This document shows, piece after piece, positions 1-11,681 of a stretch of DNA of 64,000 bases. This stretch comes from Struthio camelus. Taxonomy: Eukaryota; Chordata; Aves; Struthioniformes; Struthionidae. The position numbers and the translations under genes were made by a program. The notes beneath the pieces were generated by a model. It was not told the DNA's origin, did not search any database, and saw nothing but the letters and a program-made list of their open reading frames with translations. Location of the stretch: the NCBI RefSeq assembly GCF_040807025.1, contig NC_090944.1, positions 1,516,068 to 1,580,067 of the forward strand, in the 5' to 3' direction. Position 1 is the stretch's first letter. Every line of letters starts with the position of its first letter.

Positions 1-1292
1 GAAGTGCTACAGTTAGTTCTATGTATTGATAGTGTTAAGAAAAACAAAAACAAAAATGCCACTTTTTAAAGTGAATTGAAACAATGAAGCCCAAGAAACA
101 AACCAGAGTATTAAAAGAAAAGAAGAGGGAGGAAAAAAAAAAAACCAAGGAAGCATCAGAGGAGCAAGAGAATCCTCACTTTTTACTGAGACCCCATTGC
201 CAGGGAACAGCAGTGGCCAGCTGGTCGACAGGGGGAGACAAGCTGGAAGCTGAGGATACCATTGTGCAGACAGTACTGTCACCGACCAGGCCACAGTCCT
301 ACAGCATCTGAACATTGCAGACAGAGCAGGGTGCTCATAACAGTGTCCATCAACAGTCTCAGGCAAGGTGATGGAACAAATCCGGCATCCATCTGCAGGG
401 TGGGCAGGGTATCCAAGCCAGAGCAGCAGCAGGAGACAGAGCTGGAGATAAGGCTACAACATGAGTCTGAAGGAGATGGAGCAAAACACAGGTACACCTA
501 CCTACAACATAGCTCAGGCAGAGTCCGAAGGCCCAGGCCTGAGTTATATGGGCCTTCTGGGTGTGTGGGTGAGGGCCCTAGGTGAGGTTGGTCAGGACAA
601 TCAAGGCCAATTGGTGCAGTCAGGACCCCTGGTACCCTGATACTGATAGACAGGAATGGAACTGCTGAAAAGGCACGGTGTTTGAGTATCTAGACAAAAT
701 ATGAGAATATCTAAGCTTGGTGCTTCTGCTTGAGATTTTTGTGTGGCTTCCATGGCACTGTATGATTATATAGAATTGAGGCTTCATCTTCAAAGAAAAA
801 CTAATGTGTGTGGCCATGAAAGAAATTACTGAATGAGAACAGGCCATAAACAAATGCAAAAGTAACACAGGATTGTTTTATAAGCTCTTTAAATGACTGA
901 AAACAATCGCAGCCAGACTTACTCAAATTCCATGAGAATTATGCACACAGAGGTGCATAGAGGTGATGTTAATGACAGATTGGGACATAAAAGTTTAATT
1001 TCTATAATCTGAGGGCTATAAGTAGTTTCAAAGTTCAGAGTATACTTATGGAGCTCTGTTTGGTTCATCCTTTGCTGACAGAATCTCTGCCGTGGGGCAA
1101 ATGGAATATAGTCTCTCACTTTCAGAGCCAGTCAGTGGATAATAATCTCAGTTGTTATTTGATTCATAATTCTGAATAAATTTGATAAAGCACTTCTTCA
1201 TAATGGAAGGACCAATCCAGTTACTTCACATCTGATCCTGCAATGGGCTAGCATCAGTCTATACTAAAATCGTTAGACCTGCAAGGGAAGTG
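1..1292. other. No recognised gene
   Basis: A purine-rich start (AAAGAAAAGAAGAGGGAGG near 115-140) is followed by moderately GC-rich unique-looking sequence to about 600. Short open frames occur on both strands, but none shows family motifs, splice structure or length that would support a gene. Confidence 0.5.
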
Positions 1293-1685
1293 AGTACACC
1301 TTATGAATTTTGACCTTGAGAAGAGAAGGCTGTGGAGGCTGCTGATAGCAGCCCCTCTTTGTACCTTAAGTGGCCATCAGGAAGACGAAGCCAGGCTCGT
1401 CACTGTCGTGCCTGGCAGGAGGATGAGAAACAGGCATAAGTTGAAACAAGCGAGGTTCAGGTGGGATGTAAGGGAAAACTTCCCAGTGAGGACAGTCCAG
1501 CAGTGGAGCAAGGGCCCAGAGAGGCTGTGCCATCTCCATCCCTGGAGGTTTTCAAGACCTGACTAGGTAGAGCCCTGAGCAGCCTGGCATGAGCTCAAGC
1601 CAACCCTGCTTTGAGCAGGAAGTTGGACTAGAAACCTCCTGCGATCCCTTTCAACCTGAGTTGTCTTATGATCCTGTGATTGTGT
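1293..1685 (+). mobile_element. Old CR1 LINE 3' fragment
   Basis: Plus-strand remnant of the last part of CR1 ORF2 and the 3' tail. The translation keeps the pattern LEKRRLWR, then RLVTVVPGRRMRN, with RTVQQWSK in place of the usual TEHWNRLP, and ends in a TCCTGTGATTGTG-like tail. Substitutions and small indels make it clearly older than the copy at 4.7 kb. Non-coding relic. Confidence 0.8.
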
Positions 1686-3439
1686 TCAGGCTCAGGTGTG
1701 CTGCTCTAAGTTTCTTTACATTGAATGAGTCATAGAATAATGACTTCTGGAGATCATCTCTTCCCAGCCTTTACTCAAAAAGGGCCAAGTTCATAAAGCC
1801 AGCCTTAAAGTTAGATCAGACTGTTTCAGTTCATAGTTAAAATAGTTTTCTCCCTCCAGGGACTCTGTTTTTTAGAGTTAAAGATTTTACTTGGATTGAA
1901 CTAATTGATAAAGGGAACAGTTGTTTATGAAATCTGTCACTCTTAAGCATTTTGTTAGAAAATGATTGTGCATCTTTTGGTGTGATAGGTTTTTCTTAAA
2001 AAAAGACTCTGTCCTCTTTCAATAGTAAAGCAACATCTCTCATTCATAACTCAAGGAGGTATTGTTTCCCAGTGATATGTCTTTCTGTTTCATGTCCTTA
2101 TGTAAGATTCCATTCTTATTATGGAATCTAATTTCCTGCTTCCTTAGGAAAAAATAGTAACAGGAACATATTTCCATTTTAAGTGTAGCGCCAGAAAATT
2201 TAGATAAATTTCTGAGTAGTGACAATATATAATTGCGCACAGTGCTACAGTTTCTCTTACCATGTCTTTTGATGTCCAGACAATTGGTTTCCTCAGCATA
2301 TGCAGAATTTGCCCAGTGCTTACATGTAGTAATCAAATATACACGTACTTGCTTTTTTTCTCTGTGAAATATGCTAGCAACCCAAAGTAAATAGTAAAAA
2401 ACAGTATCTAGCATTACCGTTCACCCTTCGTGAAGTACGGTTAAAGCATTATAAATGACTGAGCAGTAATTTTATAAAATGTTAATCATCAGTAAGTTAT
2501 AATTAAGGATTTTTCAATAGAATGCTATTCCTAATGTTGTCTACTTCATTTTTTGGATCAGAGAAAGCAAGCATTTGGAGAGTCAGCTTACTTCTATGTA
2601 GTAAGTTACCGGTCACAATCTGTGAGACAAAAATGCCACACTCGAGTAGTTAATATTAAGAAAGTAACAGTGCTTAGAAGCTCTGAGCTGTCATTTTCAA
2701 CTGCTTCCCTTTGTTACAGCTAGCTTTCTTGCTGCTTAATAATAACTGTGTACAGGGGCTAGATATTAAACAAATTTGATTCTCCTTTCAGTATGCACTT
2801 GCACAAATTTTCTTTGTATTCATGGTCAGTGGATGTGTGCACCAAGAGGAAAATAAAACCGTACAGATACTTCTTAATTCAAAATGTCATTCTCCTTAAT
2901 TGATGAATAAGTAGATTAGAGTTGGTAATATCAAACAGCTTTTTTTCAGGCCCACGGTGTTGCTCTTTTGGATGCAAAAAATGCTACATACAAAAGCAGA
3001 AGAGGCTGAAGACATTTTTATGTCTGCTTTGCTGATAAAAGTTTCTATCAGGAAAATGTACTTAGCATTCCAGAGTAGTGGTACTAGTTTAAAAAAAGAA
3101 TGAAATTGGGCACTAGAAATATTTTTTGTCTTGTTGAGATCTTCAGCATTACTGTACATCATATTATCCAACCGTGAACAAAGCACAAAAATAAAAGGAA
3201 ACCTCAGATGATTATTACCTCATATCTAAGCACAAGAGTGATTTTGCATTTTTGAGCTGTTAAGAGGAACAAAAGCAAACTCAAAATGAGGTGATTGTAG
3301 TAGAAGGCTTATAATATTCTTTAATTTTGTGTTCTAATAGAAAAGTTGCTTGTTTGGAATATAGCGTTCTTCTTGGTGCATAGAACATAAGTCTTGAATC
3401 GACCTCTTTCTGCCCTGTGGAAGGACAGACGTACCCATC
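1686..3439. other. AT-rich intergenic sequence without recognised genes
   Basis: Only short spurious frames are present, the longest 124 codons on the minus strand at 2040-2414, without recognisable motifs. No repeat family was identified with confidence. Confidence 0.5.
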
Positions 3440-4520
3440 ATTACTAACTCGTTTGTCAAACCTGGTTTTAAAAACTTCTAGTAGTGCCAGCCAATCTCCC
3501 TGGGCAATCTGTTGCTGTGTGGTATTATCCTTACCATTAGAAAGTTATGCCTCCACTGGATATTGAGCAAGTTGACTCCCTTTCTCTTTATAGTTAATTT
3601 GCAGATTGCTGTGGTGTCCCTAGAACTTTCTCTTCTCACAATTGAACAGCACCCCTCCTTGTAGGGCATGTTTTCTAGGCATAAGTATTCACGTTGCTCT
3701 TCTCTGGACTCTTCTCCAGTTGGCCCACTCGTCCTTGAACTGCAGTTCCCAAAACAAGATACAGGTCACTATATCAGTGCCATACTGATACTGTGTACTG
3801 TAAATAACCACTTCGCAGGTCTTACAAATCTCTTTAAGCAGTCCAGTATTATGTTTGCCTTTTTCTCTAGTGTGATAAAGTTAATCTGAAACAACTCCTA
3901 CAACTTCTCATACGGTACTACTGCCTCTTCTGTCCCCCATCCTTTATTTGTGCGGTTGATTGTTTGTACGTACATGCGTTTGTCCATACTTGCATTTGTC
4001 TGTACTGAACTGCTTTTTTTTCCGACCCAAATCATTTGAAATCATATACTGTCTTCCAAACTGTTTGCTTTTTTCTGAGCTTGGTATCATCTGTAGTTTA
4101 ATTATATACTCTCTGTTTCTCTGTCCACATCATTCATGAACTACTATTTTCTTATTTGTGAGACCGGTTCCCCTGGAAATCAGACTGAGTTGATGCAATT
4201 TGTTGTTGATAAATCCGTGTTATCCATTACTTGTTTTCTTTTACCTTCTTAGCAAAAAGAAGGTAAAAGAAGCTTTTCCTTCCTCCGTGTGTTAAGGTAG
4301 GCGCTATGTTTGTTCTTTTGCAGCGTTCTGGGCCCATGCAATACCCTGGGACATCTCAGCCATAACCACTTGATAGTTTTGATTTTGGTTTAGTGTTTGC
4401 TACGTGTCAGGTGGTTTCACTCACGTCAGCTGGGTTGAAATCATCTCATTTATAAGTAGTCTCTAACTGTTCTTTTCCTATTCTGGCCTGTGTTCTTACC
4501 ACCTTCTTACAGGTGATAGA
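3440..4520 (-). mobile_element. Ancient, heavily mutated CR1/L3-type LINE fragment
   Basis: In the plus-strand reading, successive blocks follow the antisense of a CR1-type 3' half. GGGCAATCTGTTGCTGTGTGG resembles the trailing ORF2 region; TCTTCTCTGGACTCTTCTCC (about 3700-3720) and the following block resemble the antisense of the ERVQRRA region. Near 4077-4140, GAGCTTGGTATCATCTG and CATCATTCATGAA resemble the antisense FADDTKLG region. The order of blocks is right, but no frame is open. Family assignment rests on this pattern only. Confidence 0.6.
4236..4271. repeat. 15-bp perfect inverted repeat, 6-base loop
   Basis: Left arm TTCTTTTACCTTCTT (4236-4250) is the exact reverse complement of the right arm at 4257-4271, with loop AGCAAA. 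A transcript from either strand could fold into a hairpin. It lies within or at the edge of the ancient CR1 relic. No flanking evidence for a microRNA precursor was found beyond the 15-bp stem. Confidence 0.85.
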
Positions 4521-4714
4521 TGATTTTTATAATGAAGACTGAAGACTGCTGAATGAAGACTGCTATCTCTGTGTCATTGGTTGAAAATTTTTCCTCCCCA
4601 CTCAGGAATGGATTGACTTATTTTATTCCCTTGGTCTTCCTCTTACTAGTAGTGTTCTTACAGGATATTTTCACCTTACCTTTTGCTAGTTGTGTCTTAC
4701 TTTGTGGTTTGGCT

Positions 4715-6866
4715 CTTCTGATCAGGGACCTACTTAGGGGAATCTCATGGGGTAGAGCCCTAGAAGAAAGAGGGGTCCAAGAAAGCTGGTTAATATTCAA
4801 GCATCACTTCCTCCAGGCTCAAGATCAGTGCATCCCTCTGAGGAAGAAGTCCAGCAAAGTGGGCAGGAGACCTGCATGGATGAGCAAGGAACTCCTGGCC
4901 AAACTCCAGCAGAAGAAGGAAGTCTACAGAATGTGGAAAAGGGGACAGGCCACTTGGGAGGAATAGAGGGACGTTGTCAGAGTGCGCAGGAATGCGACAA
5001 GGAAGGCTAAGGCCCAGTTGGAATTAAATCTGGCAAGGGATGTCAAGGACAACAAGAAGGGGTTCTTCAAATACATCAATAGCAAAAGGAAGACTAGGGA
5101 AAACGTGGGCCCACTGCTGAACGGGCCGGGTGCCCTGGCAAGGAAGGCTACGGAGAAGGCAGAGTTGCTGAATGCCTGCCGCCTTTGCTTCAGCCTTTAC
5201 TGCTGAGGCCAGCCCTGGGCAATCCCAGGCGCTGGGCACAAGAGAGAAAGTCTGCAGAAAGGAAGACTCTGCCTTGGTCGAGGAGCATCGGGTTCGAGAT
5301 CATTTAGGCAAACTTGACAGCCACAAATCCACAGGCCCCGATGCGATGCACCCACGAGCGCTGAGGGAGCTCGCGGATGTTATTGCTAGGCCACTCTCCA
5401 TCATCTTGGAAAGGTCCTGGAGATCAGGAGAGGGGCCTGAGGCCTGGAAGAAAGCCAATGTCACTGCAGTCTTCAAAAAGGGCAAGAAGGAGGAGCCAGG
5501 AAACTACAGGCCTGTCAGCCTCCCCTCCAGCCCTGGAAAGGTGATGGAACAGCTCCTCCTGCATGCCATCTCTAAGCATCTGGAGGACAAGAAGGTGGTT
5601 AGGAGGGGTCAGCAGGGATTCACCAAAGGGAAATCATGCTTGACCAATCTGATAGCCTTCTATGACGGGATGACTGGCTGGGGAGAGGAGGGGAGAGCAG
5701 TGGATGTTGTCTCCCTGGACTTCAGCAAGGCTTTGGACACTGTCTCCCATCCCATCCTCCTAGGTAAACTCAGCAAGTGTGGGTTGGATGAGTGGACAGT
5801 GAGGTGGGATGGAGAACTGGCTGGCTGGCAGAGCTCCGAGGGCTGTGGTCAGTGGCACAGAGTCTAGTTGGAGGCCTGTAGCTAGCAGTGTGCCCCGGGG
5901 GTCAGTTCTGGGTCCAGTCTTGTTCAATGTATTCATCAATGAGCTGGAGGAAGGCACAGAGTGCACCCTCAGCAAGTTTGCTGATGATACTAAACTGGGG
6001 GGAGTGGCTGACACACCAGAAGGCTGTGCTGCCATCCAGAGGGACCTGGACAGGCTGGAGAGCTGGGCGGAGAGGAACCTCATGAAGTTCAACAAAGGCA
6101 AGTGCAAGGTCCTGCACCTAGGCAGGAAGAACCCCAGGCACCAGGACAGGCTGGGGGTTGACCTGTTGGAAAGTAGCTCTTCTGAGAAGGACCTGGGAGT
6201 GCTGGGGGACAACAAGTTAAACATGAGCCAGCAGTGTGCCCTTGTGGCCAAGAAGGCCAATGGGATCCTGGGGTGCATTAGGCAGAGTGTTGCCAGCAGG
6301 TGGAGGGAGGTGATCCTGCCCCTCTCCTCAGCCCTGGGGAGGCCTCCCCTGGAGTACTGTGTCTAGTTCTGGGCTCCCCAGGACAAGAGAGACATGGCAC
6401 TCCTGGAGAGAGTCCAGCGGAGGGCTACCAAGATGATTAGAGGGCTGGAGCATCTCTCCTGTGAAGAAAGTCTGCGAGAGCTGGGCCTGTTCAGCCTGGA
6501 GAAGAGAAGACTGAGAGGCGATCTCATCAACGTGTACAAGTATCTGAAGGGGGAGTGTCAAGAGGATGGGGCCAGACTCTTCTCTGTGGTGCCCAGCGAC
6601 AGGACAAGAGGCAACGGGCAGAAACTGAACCACAGGAAGTTCCATCTGAACCTGAGGAAAAACTTCTTCTCTGTGAGGATGACAGAGCACTGGAACAGGT
6701 TGCCCAGAGAGGTGGTGGAGTCTCCTTCCCTGGAGAGATTCAAAACCCGCCTGGATGTGATCCTGGGCAATATGCTCTAGGTGACCCTGGTTGAGCAGGG
6801 GGGTTGGACTAGATGATGTCCAGAGGTCCCTTCCAACCTAAACGATTCTGTGATTCTGTGATTTTG
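4715..6866 (+). mobile_element. CR1 LINE, 5'-truncated, well preserved (copy A)
   Basis: About 2.15 kb of CR1 ORF2 plus 3' tail. Coding remnants run from FKHHFLQAQDQCIPL (linker) through the reverse transcriptase blocks KKANVTAVFKKGKKEEPGNY, FTKGKSCLTNL, SLDFSKALDTVSH and [11 protein letters not shown] (catalytic FADD at 5977-5988), to [12 protein letters not shown] and [14 protein letters not shown]. The 3' end has the CR1 tail GATTCTGTGATTCTG. ORF2 is broken: in-frame TAG at about 4966, a +4 frameshift near 5175, a +1 frameshift near 5808 and a CAG-to-TAG stop at 6364-6366. The endonuclease domain is missing, so the copy is dead. Copy B shares the last three lesions. Confidence 0.95.
5172..6780 (+). 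pseudogene. CR1 ORF2 reverse transcriptase pseudogene (copy A)
   Basis: The RT-coding part of copy A lies in three open segments: 5172-5867 (fingers/palm, LDFSKALDTVSH), 5809-6366 (palm with [14 protein letters not shown] and the thumb start) and 6394-6780 (C-terminal region). Two of the breaks are frame shifts or stops shared with the opposite copy at 11.7-13.5 kb. The reverse transcriptase of CR1 copies its own RNA at a nicked target. Here no continuous product is possible. Confidence 0.9.
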
Positions 6867-7335
6867 TCTCTGTAAATTTGTGACATTTTTAACGATTCTT
6901 AGTGAGTTGGCTTAGTTTTTTCACTTTCTTTTATTTTGTGGTTATTAAAGGTGCTATTTTTCAGCCAATCTCTTGCTTTTCTTCCTAGCCTACTTCTGCA
7001 TTACACTGTTCATGTAGTTCCTTTAGGGAATTTACGACTCTTCGGTACTCTTTTTTTTGCGAGCTGCTTGTTTCTGTCTTCCCAGTTATGATGAATTCAT
7101 TCTTTTCATGGTTGTGCTTTAACTGGGAGAGTGGGTATGATAACCTCTTTTAAACTGTATTTAATAAATAGCTTACCAGGTGCACTCTGAAAGTAAAATT
7201 GCTTTCAATATCTCCTTTATTTTCTTTCTGAGGGGGGTGTATCAGAGTGTGTACACCCTTGAAATACAGAATAACCATTCCTCTTTTCCCCAAGCTTACT
7301 TTTATATTGTCTTGTGAGTTATTTCACCAAAACAC

Positions 7336-7380
7336 GCATGGTTATTTTCCATACTTCTTGGCATGGTTATTTTCCATATT
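7336..7380. repeat. Tandem duplication, about 25-bp unit
   Basis: GCATGGTTATTTTCCATA occurs at 7336 and again at 7361, giving two nearly complete units of 25 bases. Probably a replication-slippage or repair duplication. Confidence 0.85.
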
Positions 7381-10300
7381 TTTTACATTAGTATGCAGAC
7401 ACAGATGTTCAGCAGATTGACCTACTTTCTGCTAATTTTTTCTATGACCTTAGTGAAAATATCTTTATTATATCTACCGTATGGTTTATACTCATAAGTC
7501 CCTGTTGATCCAAAATTAGAGTCTACCTAACAAGATTGGCAAATCTGCATTCAAAGGATAGTAAGGTAGAAGTCAGTGAGCCAGATGAGCCTTATGCACC
7601 TCTCCATAATATCTTTTATTCAAACTCTTGATGGATAGCACAGCTCTTGGGATGTCAATTTTGTTCAACAAATGACTTCCTTGAGGTATTCGGGAATAAG
7701 CTATCAAAAAATTTCTGATTCCTTGTTGGAATGGTGGTCATTACCTTTGGAGCGTTTGTCCCCTTCTCCACTATTGGAGTTACTCCAAACCAAAGCATAA
7801 CCCTAACTGAAGCATAACTGTGAATAATTAAGATTCCAGTTTTACTTGTCGTCTGAAAGACAGGACCATGAGTCATGCAAATCATGGTGCTGGAGCGGAG
7901 CATACGTTCAGTTTTTCTCTGAGAGCAGACCACCACACATTGCATTAACACGATCATCTCCTACACAATAGTGGTATTTACTAGAGAGCTAACTACAGTT
8001 ACTCTGTTATGCAGTTACTAAATGCAGTGACTAATCAGTGTTACCTGATTAGCAGTGCTGTAACTTTCATTGCCTTAGGTTTTGGGGTTTTTTTTTCCTT
8101 CAGAGCTGAAAGCTATTTTCAGTATGATAACCAATTTTATCCACAACAAAGAATTTCTATTCAGGAGCTCTCAACTGCAGCCACTTTCATTAGACGTGTA
8201 AGTATCTCTTCTAAGTTGGTTATTTTATCTTAAGATTTGCCTTCTTGTTCAAGATTTCTTGCTTTCTTAAAATATTTATTTCTCTATAAAGTGCATTGGT
8301 ATCTTCATGTTTTTCTTGGCATTTCCTTTGCTGAAAGGAGTATTTAAGGAGTATCACAGGGATTGTCTTTATAAGAAAATTGTTAAACTGAAGAAAGGTT
8401 TTCAGGATGTAGCTATTTGTGTATTAAGATCTGTAATTATATGATTTATGCAGTTATGTTTTAATATACTAATATGACTTTGGAGCCATTATAGACAGCA
8501 CATGTCATCTAATTATCGATAGATATTATTGAAACTAAAATTGTTAATTTTGGGTAACTAGGTTAGTCAGAAGAGACTTCCCAATGCATTGTGCAACTTA
8601 TCTTCTGAGAAAGGCAGAAATACCTTGTTAATTTTGGGGTTTTTACCACCAAAGAAGTTCAAGCCATAGCTTATGATAAAACTTCCCATGTGGGAAGCCT
8701 TTAAGGAAATTTATGTTGATAATCTACCTTCAACATCCCCTCAGATCTTCTTTTTTACACAGCCTTGTAGTCAAGCATACATGTTGTCTGTTCAAATAGG
8801 TACTCAATCAAGTGAAGACTCAAAAGAACTTTTAGCAGCTATGGTAATTTTCCTGATATTCTTTCAAAAACCGCTCAGCACAGATCTCAAGGGGAACCAA
8901 AATATAAAATACCTCAGTATCTCTTTGCTAAAATTAAGTGTCCCAGGACATTGTGGAACATTACCATAATTTCCGTTTACAAGTCTCTGTATTTGCTGAC
9001 CTGCAACAGAGAACCAGCTCTTCATTTCAGTTTCACTTTCTAATCATTCAGAACTAAATGTGATTTCAAAGACAAACTATCTGCTAGGACTATTCTAGTC
9101 AATTTCCCCATACCTACTAGTGAAGAAACTGCGTTTTGGACGGACTCCAGGCAAGAAAGGAAGAGATTTCAATAACTGTGATAGGAGACGGCTAAACCAA
9201 ATTTAGTAATTTAGTAGAGGTGGAGAAGAAATACAAGCAGAAAAAAAAAACTCGAGTTGGTTAAGCTTTGCGTGGAGAAGGAGTGAAGGATTTGCAATGT
9301 CAGTAATAATAAAAGTTGCATAGCAACATGAATAGTTTGCTTTTTCCATTATTCGGAAGTAAAATGAAATATTTTCAGCAGGATATATTTGTCTTCTATG
9401 TGTTTTTTCTGAGTGATACAAGAGTGTTAAGGCTTCTGTCTGAAAGAACCACAAAGAAACAAAAAAAAGTGGGCAGTAAGAGCTGACACAGAGACTGGTC
9501 TGCCCACTACAACCCTAAGTAATCAACAGTGAAATCTCAACTAATGCTGAAACAGCAAACTCAGACCAGGGTCATTGCAAGGGCAAATGTTTTCTCAAAG
9601 ATATATTGTGAAAAACATGGCAAAATTTGCAGTGTGGGGAGGAAAAGAGAGAAGCAGAATCTTTTACATTCTTCCAATTTTATGACGATTGCTTTCTTAG
9701 CAAAGTGGCAAGATATGGCAAATTCTTCTTAAAATTCATTTGCATCTTCTCATGTCTTGCAGCTGAGATAATAAGATATTTCAAAAGATAACCAGTGACT
9801 TAAAGATCTTCTTCAGCATGTATTTGGTTTGACTTTCTCTGCGCTGCTTATGTAGGTCCCAGGACACTTTGCAATCTGTATTCCTCTGTTGGACTCCTGA
9901 ATAACATGAAAGCTAAACACGAGAGCGTTTGGTCAGATGCCAATGGTAAATTTCTGGGTTTGATACCAGAAAGTGGAACCTGCCTGTTCTGTCACTTCCT
10001 CATTGAACAATACCCTTTCTTGATTCTTCTGTTTTTATCTTCTTGCTGCTTCATTCATGTAAGAGTTAGATGTTAATATTCCTAAATATGCATCTTCACT
10101 GTTAATGGCTTTCAGGCTTGTGTGTTTTACTGATATTTTGATTTTAACGAATTTTAACTAATTTATATCTGTATAACATGTTTTAACTACATATCTTTCA
10201 CATTACAGTGTACAAATTTAAGAATTCTTTTGATGCCTATGCCTTCAGCATCATCTTTGTCTTTTCACTGTTCTTGATATTTTATCTGCAGACTGTTGAT

Positions 10301-10899
10301 AACTCTTGTTATGTCTTCATGGCTTGTAACATCTCCTTTTAGGCTAGTCTACACTTAAAAATGCTGCTATCTTCATTATGCTATATATTATTCTTTTATT
10401 TCTCTTCATTTTGTATATCATTCCTAATTTTGACCTGAATAGGTTTTACAGCCAGGGTATTAAATTTGCACTTCCTCATTCTTCCTGTTCTTCTCAAGTG
10501 ACAACAAAAGTACACCGGGAAGAGCTCACTGAAATTAAGTGCTTGTGCATTTGTCCTGTTTGTGTGTAACCTCTTGGCATGCCGCACCATCTGAATAACA
10601 ATGTTCAGAAGACAGAAAGAACTCTTGAGTTTAAATTCTTCTGTCAACTTTCCTCAACTTTTGCATGAAGTTGTACTATATATGGCTGTAGGGAGAACAT
10701 AGCTTAGTCCAAGCAAGTATAAAAAGTTGAGGCTGAGAAGGTCCTGACTGAGAAACTGAAATAACATTTTTGCTATCCTTTTATTTTTATTTACATAATC
10801 ATTTCAGAATTTTAAATTCTACATTTAAAATTGTTAATTCAGAGTTCTGCACATTAGGAGTTATCTAAAAGCCAAAGAAGGATCCTTACAGACCCTCTA

Positions 10900-10970
10900 T
10901 ATTTTTGTGTGTGTATATACATACTTATACACCGTGTATATACACACACATAACTATATACGTATACATA
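10900..10970. repeat. Degenerate TG/TA microsatellite
   Basis: TTTGTGTGTGTATATACATAC is followed by further TATAC, ACACACA and TATACGTATACATATA runs. The arms are partly self-complementary (GTGTATATAC and GTATATACAC). Confidence 0.75.
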
Positions 10971-11681
10971 TATCTCCAGCTGGTGGCTTAGCAACCACTA
11001 TTTGTTGTTATGCAGCTAACTGCGTTCCCAATTTCCTCTTCCATCTCACAGGTATTCCCAGTCAACAGCCAAAATGGTAACTGAGATAGAGCAGAAGCTG
11101 CGCTCAGGGGAGAGAGAGAATCTTGTCTGTACTCCCTTGTTGTTCCTTTTCAGTGTGACAAGATGATTGCCTTGCTTGAGCTTTAAGTGTGGTCCTTCTC
11201 TATATTTAGACATTGATTTTGTACTTTTTTCACTTAGGTTTTTTTATTACAAGTTGGCAGAGAACAAAACAAACCAGATGACTGCAAAATTGAAGCAGGT
11301 TCTGTTAAAATATAGATGAAATGCCTAAGTTTAATAAGACATCCTTAATATGGCTCCCTCCCAAGGGTCAGAACTTACAACAGCTGAATTATTAAAGTGG
11401 AGTATGGAGAGCTGAAAGAAAAGAGAGATGGGAAGGTGCAGAGGTCTGATAATACAAGCACTCATTGGTTATCACCTGCTAGGAGCTATAGTAGCCAGGT
11501 TTCCAATGAGACAGTATATTCCACTGTGTAACAACAGCAGCCTATCTTCAAAAGTATTTGTTCTGCGTCATGGAGAGAATAATGGCAGAGAGCCTCAGAG
11601 CACCGTTAGATGGGCCTCTGGAAAATGGCAGCTGCCCCTACAGAGGTGGAGGAAATGAGACAACGTAGTCAAGTACAGAAG

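Larger units (their letters stand above)
6867..11681. other. AT-rich spacer between the inverted CR1 copies
   Basis: About 4.8 kb without recognised genes. It contains a 25-bp tandem duplication at 7336-7380 and an alternating TG/TA microsatellite near 10,905-10,970. Short frames (up to about 100 codons) show no family motifs. Confidence 0.5.

Noticed and set aside
5760..6690. Minus-strand frames of 120-172 codons, mirrored at 11,897-12,782 on plus
   Set aside because: Antisense readings of the CR1 reverse transcriptase; identical shadows occur in both copies.
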